A stretch of DNA of 64,000 bases, from positions 1 through 64,000 of the forward strand of contig NZ_JACYXC010000001.1 of the NCBI RefSeq assembly GCF_016031615.1. The letters are read 5' to 3'. Origin of the DNA: Streptomyces pactum. GTDB lineage: Bacteria; Actinomycetota; Actinomycetes; Streptomycetales; Streptomycetaceae. The notes below the pieces were generated by a model, which had not been told where the DNA came from, searched no databases, and was given only the letters and a program-made list of their open reading frames with translations. This document shows, piece by piece, positions 1 through 8,871 of this stretch. Both the position numbers and the translations under genes were made by a program. Position 1 is the first letter of the stretch. Each line of letters starts with the position of its first letter.

Positions 1-90
1 CGCCCGTGTGCCGCCCCATCTCTCGCCAGGTGCCTCCGTCGAGCTCGTGCCCGAGCCGCGGCCGGACCGCTGCCCGTCTCTCCAGCATCG

Positions 91-900
91 ATGCGCTCGC
101 CAGCCTCGGTGAGGGTCTCGGCCAGGGCCAGGCCCTTCAGCAGGTCCTGCGGCTCCGGCGCGAACACCGGATCGGTCCGGTGCGGCATCGCCGCCCGTTG
201 CGGCATCGCCGCCCCCACCGCGCACCGCATCCTCCTCCGGCACGGCCTGCCCGCACTGGCCGGCCACCGACCGGGCCACCGGCGAGCCCGTGCGCCGCTA
301 CGAGCCTCCCCGGCCCGGGGAGCTGGTCCACATCGACGTCGAGAAACTCGTCCGCATCCCCGACGGCGGCGGCCACAAGACCCTCGGCCGGGCGGCCGGC
401 AGCCCGAACAAGGACCGCCGCAACGGCGCCGGATACGCCCACCTGCACACCGCCCTCGACAACCACACCCGCCTCGCCCACACCGAGGACCCCCCGACGA
501 GAAGGCCACCACCTGCGCCGCCTTCCTCACCCGGGCCACGGCCTGGTTCGCCGCACGCGACATCACGATCGAACGGGTCCTGACCGACAACGCCTGGGCC
601 TCCACCAAGAACACCTGGCGCCAGACCTGCCACGACCTGGGCATCAGCCCGGCTGGACCAGGCCCTGGCGACCGCAGACGAACGGAAGAGTCGAACGCTT
701 TCACGCACCCTGCTCCAGGAGTGGGCCTACCAGCGGCCCTACACCACAGACCACGAACGCCAGGCCGCGTTTCCCCACTGGCTGGACTGGTACAAGTACC
801 GCCGACCCCACACCGGCATCGGCAGCCACACACCCGCCAGCCGCGTCACCAACCTGCCCGAACAACACACCCAGGCGATTTGCCACGGCCCGCACCGCTC
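91..900 (+). pseudogene. IS481-family transposase remnant, frameshifted
   Basis: Pieces of an IS481/integrase-type DDE transposase lie in three plus-strand frames. GELVHIDVEKLVRIPDGG and HLHTALDNHTRLA (about 320-480) are in one frame, VLTDNAWASTKNTW (about 578-620) in a second, PQTNGRVERFH (about 670-705) in a third, and a tail with FPHWLDWYKYRRPH near 770-815. The D..D..E catalytic signature is recognisable, but no single frame encodes the enzyme and the N-terminal helix-turn-helix is poor. The 3' end abuts an oppositely oriented IS5-type fragment. Family assignment is by recall of typical IS481 motifs. Exact ends are approximate. Confidence 0.75.
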
Positions 901-1080
901 GGGCAGGTCGCGCCATGCAGCCCCGGTCCGCAGCCGCCACAGCACACCATCGACCACCTGCCGGTGATCACACGCCACGGACGGCCACGCCCATCCACCT
1001 GCGGCAACAAGGGCTCCATCCGGTCCCACGCCGCGTCCCGTCAACTCACCTCGACCCACCACAAGATCGATTAACAGGCA
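880..1080 (-). pseudogene. IS5-type transposase N-terminal fragment
   Basis: The minus strand encodes VVDGVLWRLRTGAAWRDLPE followed by RCGPW, the classic N-terminal (DUF4096-like) segment of IS5-family transposases. Upstream, DAAWDRMEPLLPQVDGRGRPWR is in a different frame, so two compensating frameshifts separate the first and second parts. Homology stops at about 880, where the IS481 remnant ends, which suggests one element inserted into or recombined with the other. No catalytic DDE region remains. Confidence 0.65.
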
Positions 1081-1306
1081 GGCCTCAGGGAGCAGGCTGG
1101 CCAACACCGGGCGCTCTGTGCGACGCTCAAAGGACTACCAGCCTGGTCTGGTGAGAGGCCCCGCGCCGCCCTCGAAGGTCACCGGTTCGGTGACCGGGGC
1201 GCGGTACGGGTTGTTTCGCTCGGCTGTGCGCGGCCCCACGTCGCGTGCTTGACGCCCCTGCCCGGGGGTGTGATGGGCTCGACCCCCGGATGCGAGGGGC
1301 GAACCA

Positions 1307-1645
1307 ATGTCCGACTTCACCGTGATTACCCAGCAGCACCCCGACCGCACCGTGATCACCGTCAGCGGAGAGATCGACCTGCACACCTGCTCCCAGTTGG
1401 CACAGGCCACGTCCGTCCCCACGGGTGGCAGACCACTGCACATCGACTTGACCGACGTGCCGTTCATGGACTCCAGCGGGCTGAATCTGTTGATGCTGCT
1501 GCGCAGGCGCCTGAATGCCGAAGGCGGCCTGCTCGCCGTCACCGGCCTGCAGTCCCAGCCCGCACGCCTGCTGGAGCTGACAGCCACCTATGAACTGTTC
1601 GCGGTCGGAACCACATGCGTAGCTGACTCCAAGGAGTCATGCTGA
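1307..1645 (+). CDS. STAS-domain anti-sigma factor antagonist
   Basis: The 112-residue protein is a stand-alone STAS domain. It has an N-terminal strand pattern (DFTVITQQHPDRTVITVSGE), the LHIDLTDVPFMDSSGLN segment with the Ser that is phosphorylated in SpoIIAA/RsbV-type antagonists (DSSGLN), and a C-terminal helix region. Family members bind anti-sigma kinases and release a sigma factor; streptomycetes carry many such proteins. The ATG follows a weak purine-rich stretch. No partner kinase or sigma gene is adjacent, so its target is unknown. The last residues (VADSKESC) look unrelated to the domain. Confidence 0.85.
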   Translation: MSDFTVITQQHPDRTVITVSGEIDLHTCSQLAQATSVPTGGRPLHIDLTDVPFMDSSGLNLLMLLRRRLNAEGGLLAVTGLQSQPARLLELTATYELFAVGTTCVADSKESC

Positions 1646-2242
1646 CCCAACCCGTGCGGGCTCAAGGGTCATACGCTTCATGTGTGCCGTCCCCGTCGCC
1701 TCCCCTGAGGACTGTGGATCCGCCTCGGCGGTTCGGTGCCGCGCCGGGGGTATGGCGCCGGCCGTATGCGCCCCCACCCGCGACGTGCGGCCGAGGGCGG
1801 CAGTGCGGACAGTGCGGCGGTTCTGCGTGCTCCGGCGGTGTACTGGTGAGCCCGGACGACTGCGGGAGTCCATTGGCACCGTCCGGTCGATGCCGTCGTC
1901 GGCGCTGCTGCTAAGACAGCGGAGAGGATCGCTTCCCACGAGCCGTCCCGTGCTCATCTGATCAGCTGCTGTCGGTGAGCGGTCCGGAACGGGCCGAGCT
2001 CCGCGGGCGGCCGGAAAACCCGGCTGCGCTATCCGTCGGCTGCGCGCCCGGGCCGCCGCCGGGTCTCGGCCGGCCCCGGCGGCCGGCTGCGGGCCCTCCC
2101 CCCACCGCGCCGGTCCCGGTTCCCGGTCACCGCCGTGCCGGGGCCGTCGGCCCTTCGCGCCCCGACATCCTGGTGCGCCGCCGGCCCGGGAAGGACCGTG
2201 GATGCCCCGCTCGGCGGCAGCCCGGCAGCCGGTGGTGGTCCG
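1646..2242. other. No recognisable gene
   Basis: About 600 bases of GC-rich DNA with open frames on both strands, none with a recognisable domain or plausible ribosome binding site. I see nothing assignable here. Confidence 0.5.
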
Positions 2243-3205
2243 TCATGCTTCGCGATGATTGCGCAGCCACCGGGTCACCTCCTCGGCATGGGTGTCCGGC
2301 GGGAACACGGGGTAGAAGACGTGCTCGATCGTGGCGCCGCGCAACACCAGGGTCAGACGCCGGTAGAGCCTTTGCCCGTCGGCCTCGAACGTCGGGAGTC
2401 CCAGGTGGTCCGCGAGCGTGAGCCGGGGGTCGGACAGCATCGGGTAGGGCAGGTGCAGGCGGTCCACGAGTGCCTGCTGGTAGTCGGCCCGGTCCGAGGA
2501 CAGAGCGAGTACCCGGTCGGCGCCCGCCGCCCTCAGCGCGTCGAGGTTGTCCCGGAAGCCGCACGCCTCCTGGCTGCACCCGCGCGCTCCGGGGATCTCG
2601 TTCCAGCCCTGCGGGATGTCGGCGGCCGGGTCTCCGGTGAGGGGGTAGAGGAACAGCACCCAGCGATTGGGCGAGACGGCGTCGAGGCGTATGTCGGTGC
2701 CGTCCGTACCGGTGAATGCCAGGGCCGGAAGCGTCCGGCCCGGAAGATGGTCGGCGGCGCCGTCGTCGGACGGGACGGGCAGATCGGCGGGCAGCGGGTC
2801 GGCCTGGGGCAGCATCTTGTCGGTCTCCTTCGATGACGTGGTGGAGGGGAAGCCGTGCCGGGCCGCCGCGTCCCGGCGGCGGGCCAGCCGTTCCCTGGTG
2901 TGGGTCAACCGGGCGACGAGGAGGTCGAGCGCCTCGATCTTCCGCTGGTAGGCGGCCAGCGACTCCGCACAGTGATCGCCCTGCTCGTGGCCCGCGCGCA
3001 GGCACGCGAGAAACGGCCCGGTATCCCTGGGCGACAGGCCGAGGGCTCCGAGGCTGCGGATCTCCTCCGCCAGCCGGACGTCCTGCGGGGTGTAGTCGCG
3101 GTATCCGTTGGCCGTGCGGCCAGGACTGAGCAGACCGCAGTCCTCGTAGTAGCGCAGCGCCTTGATCGTTACGCCGGCAGCCGCGGCCGCCTCACCTGCA
3201 CGCAT
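2243..3205 (-). CDS. MerR regulator fused to a peroxiredoxin domain
   Basis: Residues 1-110 are a MerR-type winged helix-turn-helix (MRAGEAAAAAGVTIKALRYYE, then GYRDYTPQDV) with a dimerisation helix. After a linker, residues about 150-320 form an AhpC/TSA-like peroxiredoxin with YPLTGDP and the GARGCSQEACGFRD active-site region, where two Cys are five apart. The ATG at 3205 is chosen because AGGAGG lies five bases upstream; a longer frame to 3259 lacks this. Stand-alone versions of both halves are common in actinobacteria. A fused protein could couple peroxide chemistry directly to DNA binding, but that is inference. A good internal RBS could also give the peroxiredoxin alone. Confidence 0.85.
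   Translation of the reverse strand: MRAGEAAAAAGVTIKALRYYEDCGLLSPGRTANGYRDYTPQDVRLAEEIRSLGALGLSPRDTGPFLACLRAGHEQGDHCAESLAAYQRKIEALDLLVARLTHTRERLARRRDAAARHGFPSTTSSKETDKMLPQADPLPADLPVPSDDGAADHLPGRTLPALAFTGTDGTDIRLDAVSPNRWVLFLYPLTGDPAADIPQGWNEIPGARGCSQEACGFRDNLDALRAAGADRVLALSSDRADYQQALVDRLHLPYPMLSDPRLTLADHLGLPTFEADGQRLYRRLTLVLRGATIEHVFYPVFPPDTHAEEVTRWLRNHREA
2813..2830 (-). promoter_or_regulatory. Internal RBS and ATG before the peroxiredoxin half
   Basis: On the minus strand AAGGAG (2830-2825) is followed nine bases later by an in-frame ATG (2815-2813) that begins MLPQADP, exactly where the peroxiredoxin domain starts. It may be an active internal start or the relic of two formerly separate genes. 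Confidence 0.5.
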
Positions 3206-3228
3206 GAGCACCTCCTCGTTACCCGGAA

Positions 3229-3259
3229 CGCTAAACCCGGACCTGGGGGGACGGGTCAA
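3229..3259 (-). promoter_or_regulatory. MerR-type promoter with 19-bp spacer
   Basis: Upstream of the fusion gene the minus strand reads TTGACC (3259-3254), 19 bases, then TTAGCG (3234-3229). The over-long spacer contains the imperfect dyad ACCCG-N12-CGGGT. A 19-bp spacer filled by a dyad is typical of MerR-family controlled promoters, so autoregulation is likely. Confidence 0.6.
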
Positions 3260-4548
3260 GTCCCGACGGCCGGGCGCTGCACCGGTTGCCGCACGACCGT
3301 GCTCCGGGACGGCTCACGGCACTGCGGAGCCGGTTGGCGACCACATCGATTCCGGCTCGGTTTCCCGGGGGCTGCGGGAGAGCCGGGCGACAGCGGCCCC
3401 GGCGGCACACCGCAACGGCTTCGCGGCCCGCAGCACCGAGCGGCCCGACCGCAAGGAATGCCCTTGGCTGACCGGGAGCACCGCAGGCGCCCGGCCCGCG
3501 ATCGACGCCGCGCCGGTCCGGGTGTTCGGTCGATGCGCAGTTCCCCCGGTGGGCCGGGCCGCCGGGGAAACGTGCCAGGCATACCGATGCCAGCGGAAGA
3601 GGAGTTGCAGCCGGCCGGAGCGGGCGGACAAGGGAGGTGAGCAGCAGCAACGGCCGGACTGCGGGTTGAGGCTGCGGGGCTGGGAGCGGGGCCCGCCGCA
3701 GGGCCTGCTACAGGGCTCGCTGCCGCGACAGCATCCGACGACGTCGCCGTGGTTGGCGGGGACTGCGGAACGGGAGCGGTGGTCATCGCGTCCTCGGGCT
3801 TCTCCGGCCGCAACAGGCCGGGGCAGTGACAGGCCGGCCACATACCCTGGGAGCGGTACGCGGCTGGGACCACCGTGAACAGCCACCCCTTGACCAACGT
3901 CTGTTCACCCTCACCAGACAGCGCCCGCTTTGCCCCTTGACCACCCCTTGCACAGGCGGTTTGTCCGTGACGACAACCACGGACCACCGGCGCCTGCCGG
4001 ATGCACCACGCCCCGAGGGGGCGGGCGCGGCGACCGGCGAAGTCATCCGCGCTGCTGCCTTCGACCGCACCGGTGCGGTGCGCACCGCGGTTCGGGGTGC
4101 GATGCGCATTTTCTGTGCGGTGCGGTGCGATGGTGCGCGGCGCGCGCCGCACCGCGCACCATCGCAGAGCCCGGCAGGCGGCGTATCAACCCCCGGCGCG
4201 CCGGTCCGTCGCGGAGAGCACACCCGGGACAGCCTGGGCGCGCACCGCTGCCGCGCGAGTGCGCATCACGGGGCCTCCGTCAACTTGAGTTCGCTGCCCA
4301 GAGGGCGGGCGTGACGGATTTTCAGGGCGCTCGTGCTGGTCGTGGGCAGCAGTCTGGCGTCTGTCTGCCAGCGGTGGGAGTGGAGGTGCGTCAAGAGACG
4401 GCAGTGATCCGACGCGGCCGGTCGAAGGGTCTGAGATTTCCTGTGACGATCGCTGCTGCGTGCCGTTGATCTTGAGCAGCTCTTTGTGGCGCGATCTGTG
4501 GGGTGCATGTCGTAGACGCCATTACGCCGGATCGCCGAGGGTGGAGGT
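3260..4548. other. 1.3-kb stretch without a recognisable gene
   Basis: Several open frames exist on both strands (for example minus 3256-4152) but their translations are low-complexity Arg/Pro/Ala-rich and match nothing I know. The notable content is a GTGCG-rich block at about 4070-4170 that includes a perfect long hairpin. The end of the stretch is the promoter region of the GlxA-type gene. Confidence 0.5.
4126..4166. repeat. Perfect 15-bp inverted repeat, 11-base loop
   Basis: TGCGATGGTGCGCGG (4126-4140) pairs perfectly with 4152-4166 around a loop of 11 bases. It sits in a stretch rich in GTGCG repeats. There is no T-tract, so a simple intrinsic terminator is not obvious. Confidence 0.7.
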
Positions 4549-5550
4549 GTGAAGGAGCGCAGCATTGTTTTCGTGATCTACGAGGGGTTTCAGCCTCTCG
4601 ACCTCGTCGGCCCGCACGAGGTGTTCCAGCATGCCGGGCAGCTGGCTGGCGGCTATCGTCGCCTGGTGGTGGCGCCTCGTTCCGGGCCGGTGTCGGCGGC
4701 GAGTGGGCTTCCGGTCCACGCCGGGTACGGGATGGACGAGGTGGATCCCGAGGGTGTCGACACTCTGGTTGTGGCGGGTGGCGGGGGAGCCGACCACGCG
4801 CGCCTCGATGCGGGGCTGACCGGGTGGATCCGAGACGTCGGGGCGAGTGCCCGCCGCGTCACCTCGGTGTGCAGCGGGGTGTTCCTGCTCGCTGCCGCCG
4901 GACTCCTCGACGGGCGCAGGGTCACCACCCACTGGGCCCGCGAGCAGCAACTTACGAGGGAGTATCCGGGCGTTGAGGTCGACTGCGAGCCCATTTTCAT
5001 CCGGGACGGGCATGTGTGGACGTCTGCCGGTGTCACCGCCGGAATGGATCTCGCCCTTGCGCTTGTCGAGGACGATCTGGGCCGGGACGTCGCCCATGCC
5101 GTCGCCCGAGAGATGGTCATGTTCCTGCGCAGGCCCGGCGGCCAGTCCCAGTTCAGCGTGGCGCTGTGGTCGAAAGAGCCCGCGACCGACCCGATCCGTG
5201 CCGCGGTGTCGGCCATACACGCCGATCCCGGCGCCCGGCACGGAATCGCCGACCTGGCGCGGAGCGCGCGGCTGAGCCCACGTCATCTGCAGCGCCGGTT
5301 CACCGCCGAACTGGGCATGCCGCCCGCCTCGTATGTGGAGCGAGTACGTGTCGAGGCCGCCCAGCGTGCACTCGCCGAGGGCGGCGACCCGGTCGAGGCC
5401 ATCGCGCGGCACTGCGGGTTCGGCACCGCCGAGACGCTGCGCCGCACCTTTTACCGTCACCTGGGCATCGCGCCCTCCGATTACCGGGCGCGGTTCCGGT
5501 CCACCACCACCGCCCATGCGGAACTGCAGCAGGAACAGGAGCATTCATGA
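4549..5550 (+). CDS. GlxA-type AraC family regulator with DJ-1/PfpI domain
   Basis: The 333-residue protein has an N-terminal DJ-1/PfpI-like glutamine amidotransferase fold (residues about 1-185: FVIYEGFQPLDLVGPHEVF, TSVCSGVFLLAAAGLLDGR, TTHWA) and a C-terminal AraC double helix-turn-helix (about 220-325: GIADLARSARLSPRHLQRRF and AIARHCGFGTAETLRRTF). The GTG start follows GGAGG closely. The stop overlaps the ATG of the next gene, itself a DJ-1 protein, so the two are translationally coupled. Such regulators often control small-molecule stress or catabolic genes. The ligand is unknown. Confidence 0.9.
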   Translation: MKERSIVFVIYEGFQPLDLVGPHEVFQHAGQLAGGYRRLVVAPRSGPVSAASGLPVHAGYGMDEVDPEGVDTLVVAGGGGADHARLDAGLTGWIRDVGASARRVTSVCSGVFLLAAAGLLDGRRVTTHWAREQQLTREYPGVEVDCEPIFIRDGHVWTSAGVTAGMDLALALVEDDLGRDVAHAVAREMVMFLRRPGGQSQFSVALWSKEPATDPIRAAVSAIHADPGARHGIADLARSARLSPRHLQRRFTAELGMPPASYVERVRVEAAQRALAEGGDPVEAIARHCGFGTAETLRRTFYRHLGIAPSDYRARFRSTTTAHAELQQEQEHS

Positions 5551-6155
5551 CCACCTACGGGCTGCTGATCTTCGACGATGCCGAGGAGCTGGACTTCGTC
5601 GGCCCCTGGGAGGTATTCACCGTGTCCTCGATGCTGCGCGACGGTGTGGACACCGCCGTCCTGATCGCCGAAAAGTCCGGGCCCCTGCGCTGTAGCAAGG
5701 GCATGCGCGTCCTGCCCGACCACACATTCGGTGACCACCCGCCTCTCGATGTGCTGCTGATCCCCGGTGGACGCGGGGCTCGCGAGACAGAGCCGCACAA
5801 CCCGGTCGTCACCGGCTGGATCGGCAGGACCGCGGGACAGGTCTCCTGGGTCAGCAGCGTGTGCACCGGCGCTGTGCTCCTGCACGCCGCCGGGCCCGCG
5901 CGCGGGCGGCGCGTCGCCACCCATTGGAGCTACGAGGACGCACTCGAGGCGCGCGGTGACGTCACCGTCGTCCGTGACGCCCGCTATGTCGTGGACCGGA
6001 ACCTGATCACCAGCCAGGGGGTATCCGCCGGGATTGACAGCGCCCTGTGGCTGGTGGGCCGGTTGCATGGGCGTGAGCACGCCCGCGCGGTACGCCGGTA
6101 CATTCAATACGAGCCTGCGCCGCCCTACCTCGCCGACGAGCCCATCGTCGGCTGA
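5547..6155 (+). CDS. DJ-1/PfpI family protein
   Basis: A 202-residue single-domain DJ-1/PfpI protein: LLIFDDAEELDFVGPWEVF at the start, the nucleophile-elbow segment VSSVCTGAVLLHAAG with a Cys (about residue 109) and ATHW after it. It is homologous to the N-terminal half of its upstream neighbour. The ATG overlaps the neighbour's TGA (ATGA) and AGGA lies upstream. Family members include amidases, glyoxalase-like enzymes and isonitrile hydratases; which one this is cannot be told from the sequence. The last 40 residues are Tyr/Pro-rich. Confidence 0.85.
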   Translation: MTTYGLLIFDDAEELDFVGPWEVFTVSSMLRDGVDTAVLIAEKSGPLRCSKGMRVLPDHTFGDHPPLDVLLIPGGRGARETEPHNPVVTGWIGRTAGQVSWVSSVCTGAVLLHAAGPARGRRVATHWSYEDALEARGDVTVVRDARYVVDRNLITSQGVSAGIDSALWLVGRLHGREHARAVRRYIQYEPAPPYLADEPIVG

Positions 6156-6282
6156 TCGGCCCTGGCAGCCGCACTCGGCGCCGTCGGCCAAATCAAACAG
6201 CCCGCGGCATAGATCGTCCGTCAGCGGTTGACTCGCCGGTTCCTGCTCGATGGTGGCCGGGCGGACTTCTACGATCCGGTGC

Positions 6283-6810
6283 ATGGATGCCAAGCTGCTG
6301 GAACAGATCACCGCGTGGCGCGCGGAACTGGACGAACTCGAAGAACGGCTGGCCAAGCAGTTGGCGGAGGTGCGGGCCGAGCGCGACGCGCTCGCCGTCG
6401 CGGAGCGGGTTCTTGAGGGGGTGAGCGAACAGCTTGCCGGCGAAAGCGCCTCGGCCGCGTCGGTGTCCGGGCAAGTGGGCGGACGAGCAGTGATGCTGAT
6501 CCCGCACCGAACGCCGGACATGGAGGAAACCACGCTCCCGCCGGACTACCAGCGCAATCTCGCCGTCGTGCGGCAGGCCGCCGGGCCGGTGATGGCCCGG
6601 GCAGGTCGGCGACGCGTGCCCACGCCCGGACCGATGTGGACCAGTGCAGGTCAAGGCAACGGTCACGCATGGCGTCGAAGTGGTGCCCGGCCAGTGCCTG
6701 GTCCAGGTGTGCGCGCATCTGGTCCCGGGTCGGCCTGTCGCAGCAGCCCAGCATTCACCGCGCTCCGGTGTCGTAGGTGGGGCCGACCGCCACCCCAGGC
6801 ACCTGGCTGA
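6283..6810 (+). pseudogene. Coiled-coil conserved hypothetical, 3' part lost
   Basis: From the ATG at 6283 the frame encodes a strong heptad-like coiled coil (LLEQITAWRAELDELEERLA and following) and then LPPDYQRNLAVVRQAAGPVMAR. After about 6600 the frame becomes low-complexity. I recall intact streptomycete relatives continuing with a winged-helix-like segment, so I infer that the gene is broken at about 6600, where an unrelated minus-strand fragment begins. Function is unknown; such proteins often sit near mobile elements. Confidence 0.5.
6612..6754 (-). pseudogene. Gene fragment, function unknown
   Basis: The minus strand carries MLGCCDRPTRDQMRAHLDQA and then AGHHFDAMRDRCLDLHWSTS with protein-like composition, cut off at about 6612. 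Its ATG directly follows a TGA that ends another minus-strand reading (…PGVAVGPTYDTGAR). It reads like two adjacent genes truncated by recombination. I do not recognise either. Confidence 0.25.
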
Positions 6811-6863
6811 GGTGAACAGCGAGTCGGCGTTGAGCAGGCGCTTCGCCTCCAGGACGACCTGAT

Positions 6864-7277
6864 GTGGAGCGCGACAGTCAAAATGAGGGTGTGTTCAGAG
6901 GCAAGTGGCCGAAGCCACCGACCGATGCCCGGCTCGACCCATACCGCCGAGCTGCCGCACGTCTCATGAACGGAGACGAACAGATCGGCGTGCTCGTGAT
7001 ACGAGTCACGACCTGGTGGTGGAAAGAAGGGCCCTTCTGGCGAAGACGGTGGGGCAACCCGCGAGAACTTCCCGAGTGGGCGCTTTCTCGTGTCGGCACC
7101 GCACCACAGTTGCCCGACTTCGACGACGGGGTCATCTCCGCTGACGAGCTCGACGAGGAGCTTGCCGACTGGGCGGCGGGGAACTTTCGGCTGCGGGGCC
7201 AGCAGTTGGGTCTCGCCTGGCTTGGCGAGAAAGAAGTCGACGCTGCCCACAAGGAACACGGCTGGACGATCGACTGA
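6864..7277 (+). CDS. Hypothetical protein
   Basis: A 137-residue frame with no domain I recognise. The middle is Trp-rich (VTTWWWKEGPFWRRRWG) and the C-terminal half is acidic and looks globular (PDFDDGVISADELDEELADW, then LAWLGEKEVDAAHKEHGW). The annotated GTG has no clear RBS; an ATG at 6966 (MNGDEQIGVLVIRV) could be the true start. It lies alone between remnants. Confidence 0.45.
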   Translation: MERDSQNEGVFRGKWPKPPTDARLDPYRRAAARLMNGDEQIGVLVIRVTTWWWKEGPFWRRRWGNPRELPEWALSRVGTAPQLPDFDDGVISADELDEELADWAAGNFRLRGQQLGLAWLGEKEVDAAHKEHGWTID

Positions 7278-7289
7278 TCGCCCCTACCT

Positions 7290-7453
7290 TCACCGCGACG
7301 GAACTCGTGCGGGTCTGTGGCGGCGGCCAGCGGGGCGAGCGCGGTGACCGACGCGTCGGCGGGGATCTCGTCCGCGTACGCCCCGCCGAGGCCGTCGCGC
7401 CGCCAGCCGCCGTCGGCGCGGGCCAGCAGCAGGAATCCCCAGGAGGGACTCAC
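7290..7453 (-). pseudogene. Gene fragment, function unknown
   Basis: The minus strand encodes SWGFLLLARADGGWRRDGLG and then GAYADEIPADASVTALAPLA, which has natural composition, before running antisense into the neighbouring plus-strand frame. Probably the end of a lost gene; no family recognised. Confidence 0.25.
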
Positions 7454-7684
7454 GGCACTGGCCGGAGCGCTACAACCGACCCTCGCCCAAGTTCTGCCCT
7501 CTGAAGAGCTGACCGACCGCGCCGCCTAGTGGCTGGTCTCGGCAAGCACGAACACTCCCTTCTGCATGTCCGTTGTTGAGGTCGAAGGTTGGGCGTCTCC
7601 CTCAGGGTCACCCGTTTGGCGGTGTGGGAGGAGTGCTGCCTCGCCGCAGGTGCCTCGTCGCATATTCGGCGATGACCGGCAGAG

Positions 7685-8155
7685 TTACGCCGTCGTGGCT
7701 GCTGTCTTGATGGCTTCGACTGCGGACTTGAAGTCGGGGTGGACCCCGATTTGATCAAGCCACACGCTCATCGAGTTGTAGCAATTAAACCTTTCGATCT
7801 TCCCGTCACGGAGGTACCAGAGGTCCGCTGCCGGCACGTCGATCCGGTTCCCGGTCGGTGGGATCTCGCCGACCGGAGTCGGAAACCCTCCGAGATGCGT
7901 GCCCTGGATTCGCAACTCGACGGCGACGACATCACCGAACGCATGTACCTCGAGCAGCTCACGGTGTACATCGGGGAACGAGCGGGCGAGGCCCGCGATC
8001 ACCTGAGGAATCTGCTCTCCGCGGAAACTCTGCGAGGTCGACATGTCGTTGAACGACCCGTCCTCGGTGAACAAGGCCAGAAAACCGTCACCGTCGAGAA
8101 CGTTCCCTTCCGCGAGCCGGTAAGCCTCGCGAATGGTCTTTTCGTTGCTTTCCAT
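7685..8155 (-). CDS. SnoaL-like ester cyclase / NTF2-fold protein
   Basis: A 156-residue SnoaL/NTF2-like protein: REAYRLAEGNVLDGDGFLAL at the N-terminus, then FPDVHRELLEVHAFGDVVAV and RIDVPAADLWYLRDGKIERF, the usual polyketide-cyclase-like pattern. The ATG at 8155 has AAAGGAGA upstream, which decides it over a start at 8188. In this superfamily functions range from aldol cyclases to epoxide hydrolases and orphan stress proteins; with no polyketide genes nearby, a detoxification role is as likely. It is divergent from the Rrf2-type gene and shares its operator region, so it is the probable regulatory target. Confidence 0.8.
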   Translation of the reverse strand: MESNEKTIREAYRLAEGNVLDGDGFLALFTEDGSFNDMSTSQSFRGEQIPQVIAGLARSFPDVHRELLEVHAFGDVVAVELRIQGTHLGGFPTPVGEIPPTGNRIDVPAADLWYLRDGKIERFNCYNSMSVWLDQIGVHPDFKSAVEAIKTAATTA

Positions 8156-8221
8156 TCCTGTTCTCCTTTGAGTTCGCAACACGCTCACGATCCGCGCTTG
8201 TCTTCGATTGACCCTTCCCGA

Positions 8222-8248
8222 CTGTCGTAACGATAATCGTTACGACAG
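8222..8248. promoter_or_regulatory. 27-bp perfect palindromic operator
   Basis: CTGTCGTAACGAT, one central A, then the exact reverse complement. It lies between the divergent SnoaL-like and Rrf2-type genes. The length and perfection make it a likely repressor site. Confidence 0.8.
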
Positions 8249-8266
8249 CTTGTTGCAACTTTCACC

Positions 8267-8288
8267 GTTACGACTGCACTGTCGTAAC
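8267..8288. promoter_or_regulatory. Second operator with same half-sites
   Basis: GTTACGAC-TGCACT-GTCGTAAC is an inverted repeat of the same 8-base half-site as the 27-bp palindrome, in everted arrangement, 29 bases before the Rrf2 ATG. It suggests autorepression. Confidence 0.7.
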
Positions 8289-8316
8289 ATGGAGCGTTGC
8301 GACCGGAGGAGGGATC

Positions 8317-8760
8317 ATGAGCGCCAACAGCCGGCTGACAATTGCCGCCCATGCGCTGGCCTGGATCGGTCTTTACCAGCGCCAGGGCCACGAGGTTGCC
8401 ACCTCCGAGGGGATCGCAGCCAGCGCGAACACCAACCCCGTGGTGATCAGGCGGCTGCTCGGCGAGCTGCGCAGGGCCGGCCTCGTGGAGTCCCGGCGGG
8501 GCGCGGGCGCAGGCTGGTCGCTGGCGCGCGAGCTGGGGTCGATGACCCTGCTCGACGTGTACGAGGCAGTGGAACCCGGCCCGCTGTTCGCGATGCACCG
8601 CGCCACCCCGGATCAGGGATGCGTGGTGGGTCACGGCATCCAGCCGGCGATGCGGGGCATTTACCAGGACATCGAGAAGACCCTGAGACACGAACTGGCC
8701 CGCGTCACGCTCGAGAAGGTACTCAGGGACGTACTCGCCGCACCTCGCCAGCCTCTCTGA
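8317..8760 (+). CDS. Rrf2 family transcriptional regulator
   Basis: The 147-residue protein has the Rrf2 winged helix-turn-helix: RLTIAAHALAWIGLYQ, then IAASANTNPVVIRRLLGELR and AGLVESRRGAGAGWSLAREL. The region that carries a three-Cys iron-sulfur ligand set in IscR/NsrR has only one Cys here (DQGCVVGHGI), so it is probably one of the cluster-free Rrf2 repressors. The ATG follows GGAGG. Twin operators lie in the divergent intergenic region, so it probably represses itself and the SnoaL-like gene in response to an unknown signal. Confidence 0.85.
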   Translation: MSANSRLTIAAHALAWIGLYQRQGHEVATSEGIAASANTNPVVIRRLLGELRRAGLVESRRGAGAGWSLARELGSMTLLDVYEAVEPGPLFAMHRATPDQGCVVGHGIQPAMRGIYQDIEKTLRHELARVTLEKVLRDVLAAPRQPL

Positions 8761-8871
8761 TCAGCTGGGCGACCCCGTGCGAACCGTAGGGTTTGGCATG
8801 AATTCTGCCACCGAGGCGGAATGACGTGAGCATGGAGATGGAATCCCGCACCGAACGCGATGGATCCGCCG

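Noticed and set aside
3256..4152. Minus-strand open frame of 298 residues
   Set aside because: Low-complexity Arg/Pro/Ala composition and no RBS at its starts; no recognisable domain.
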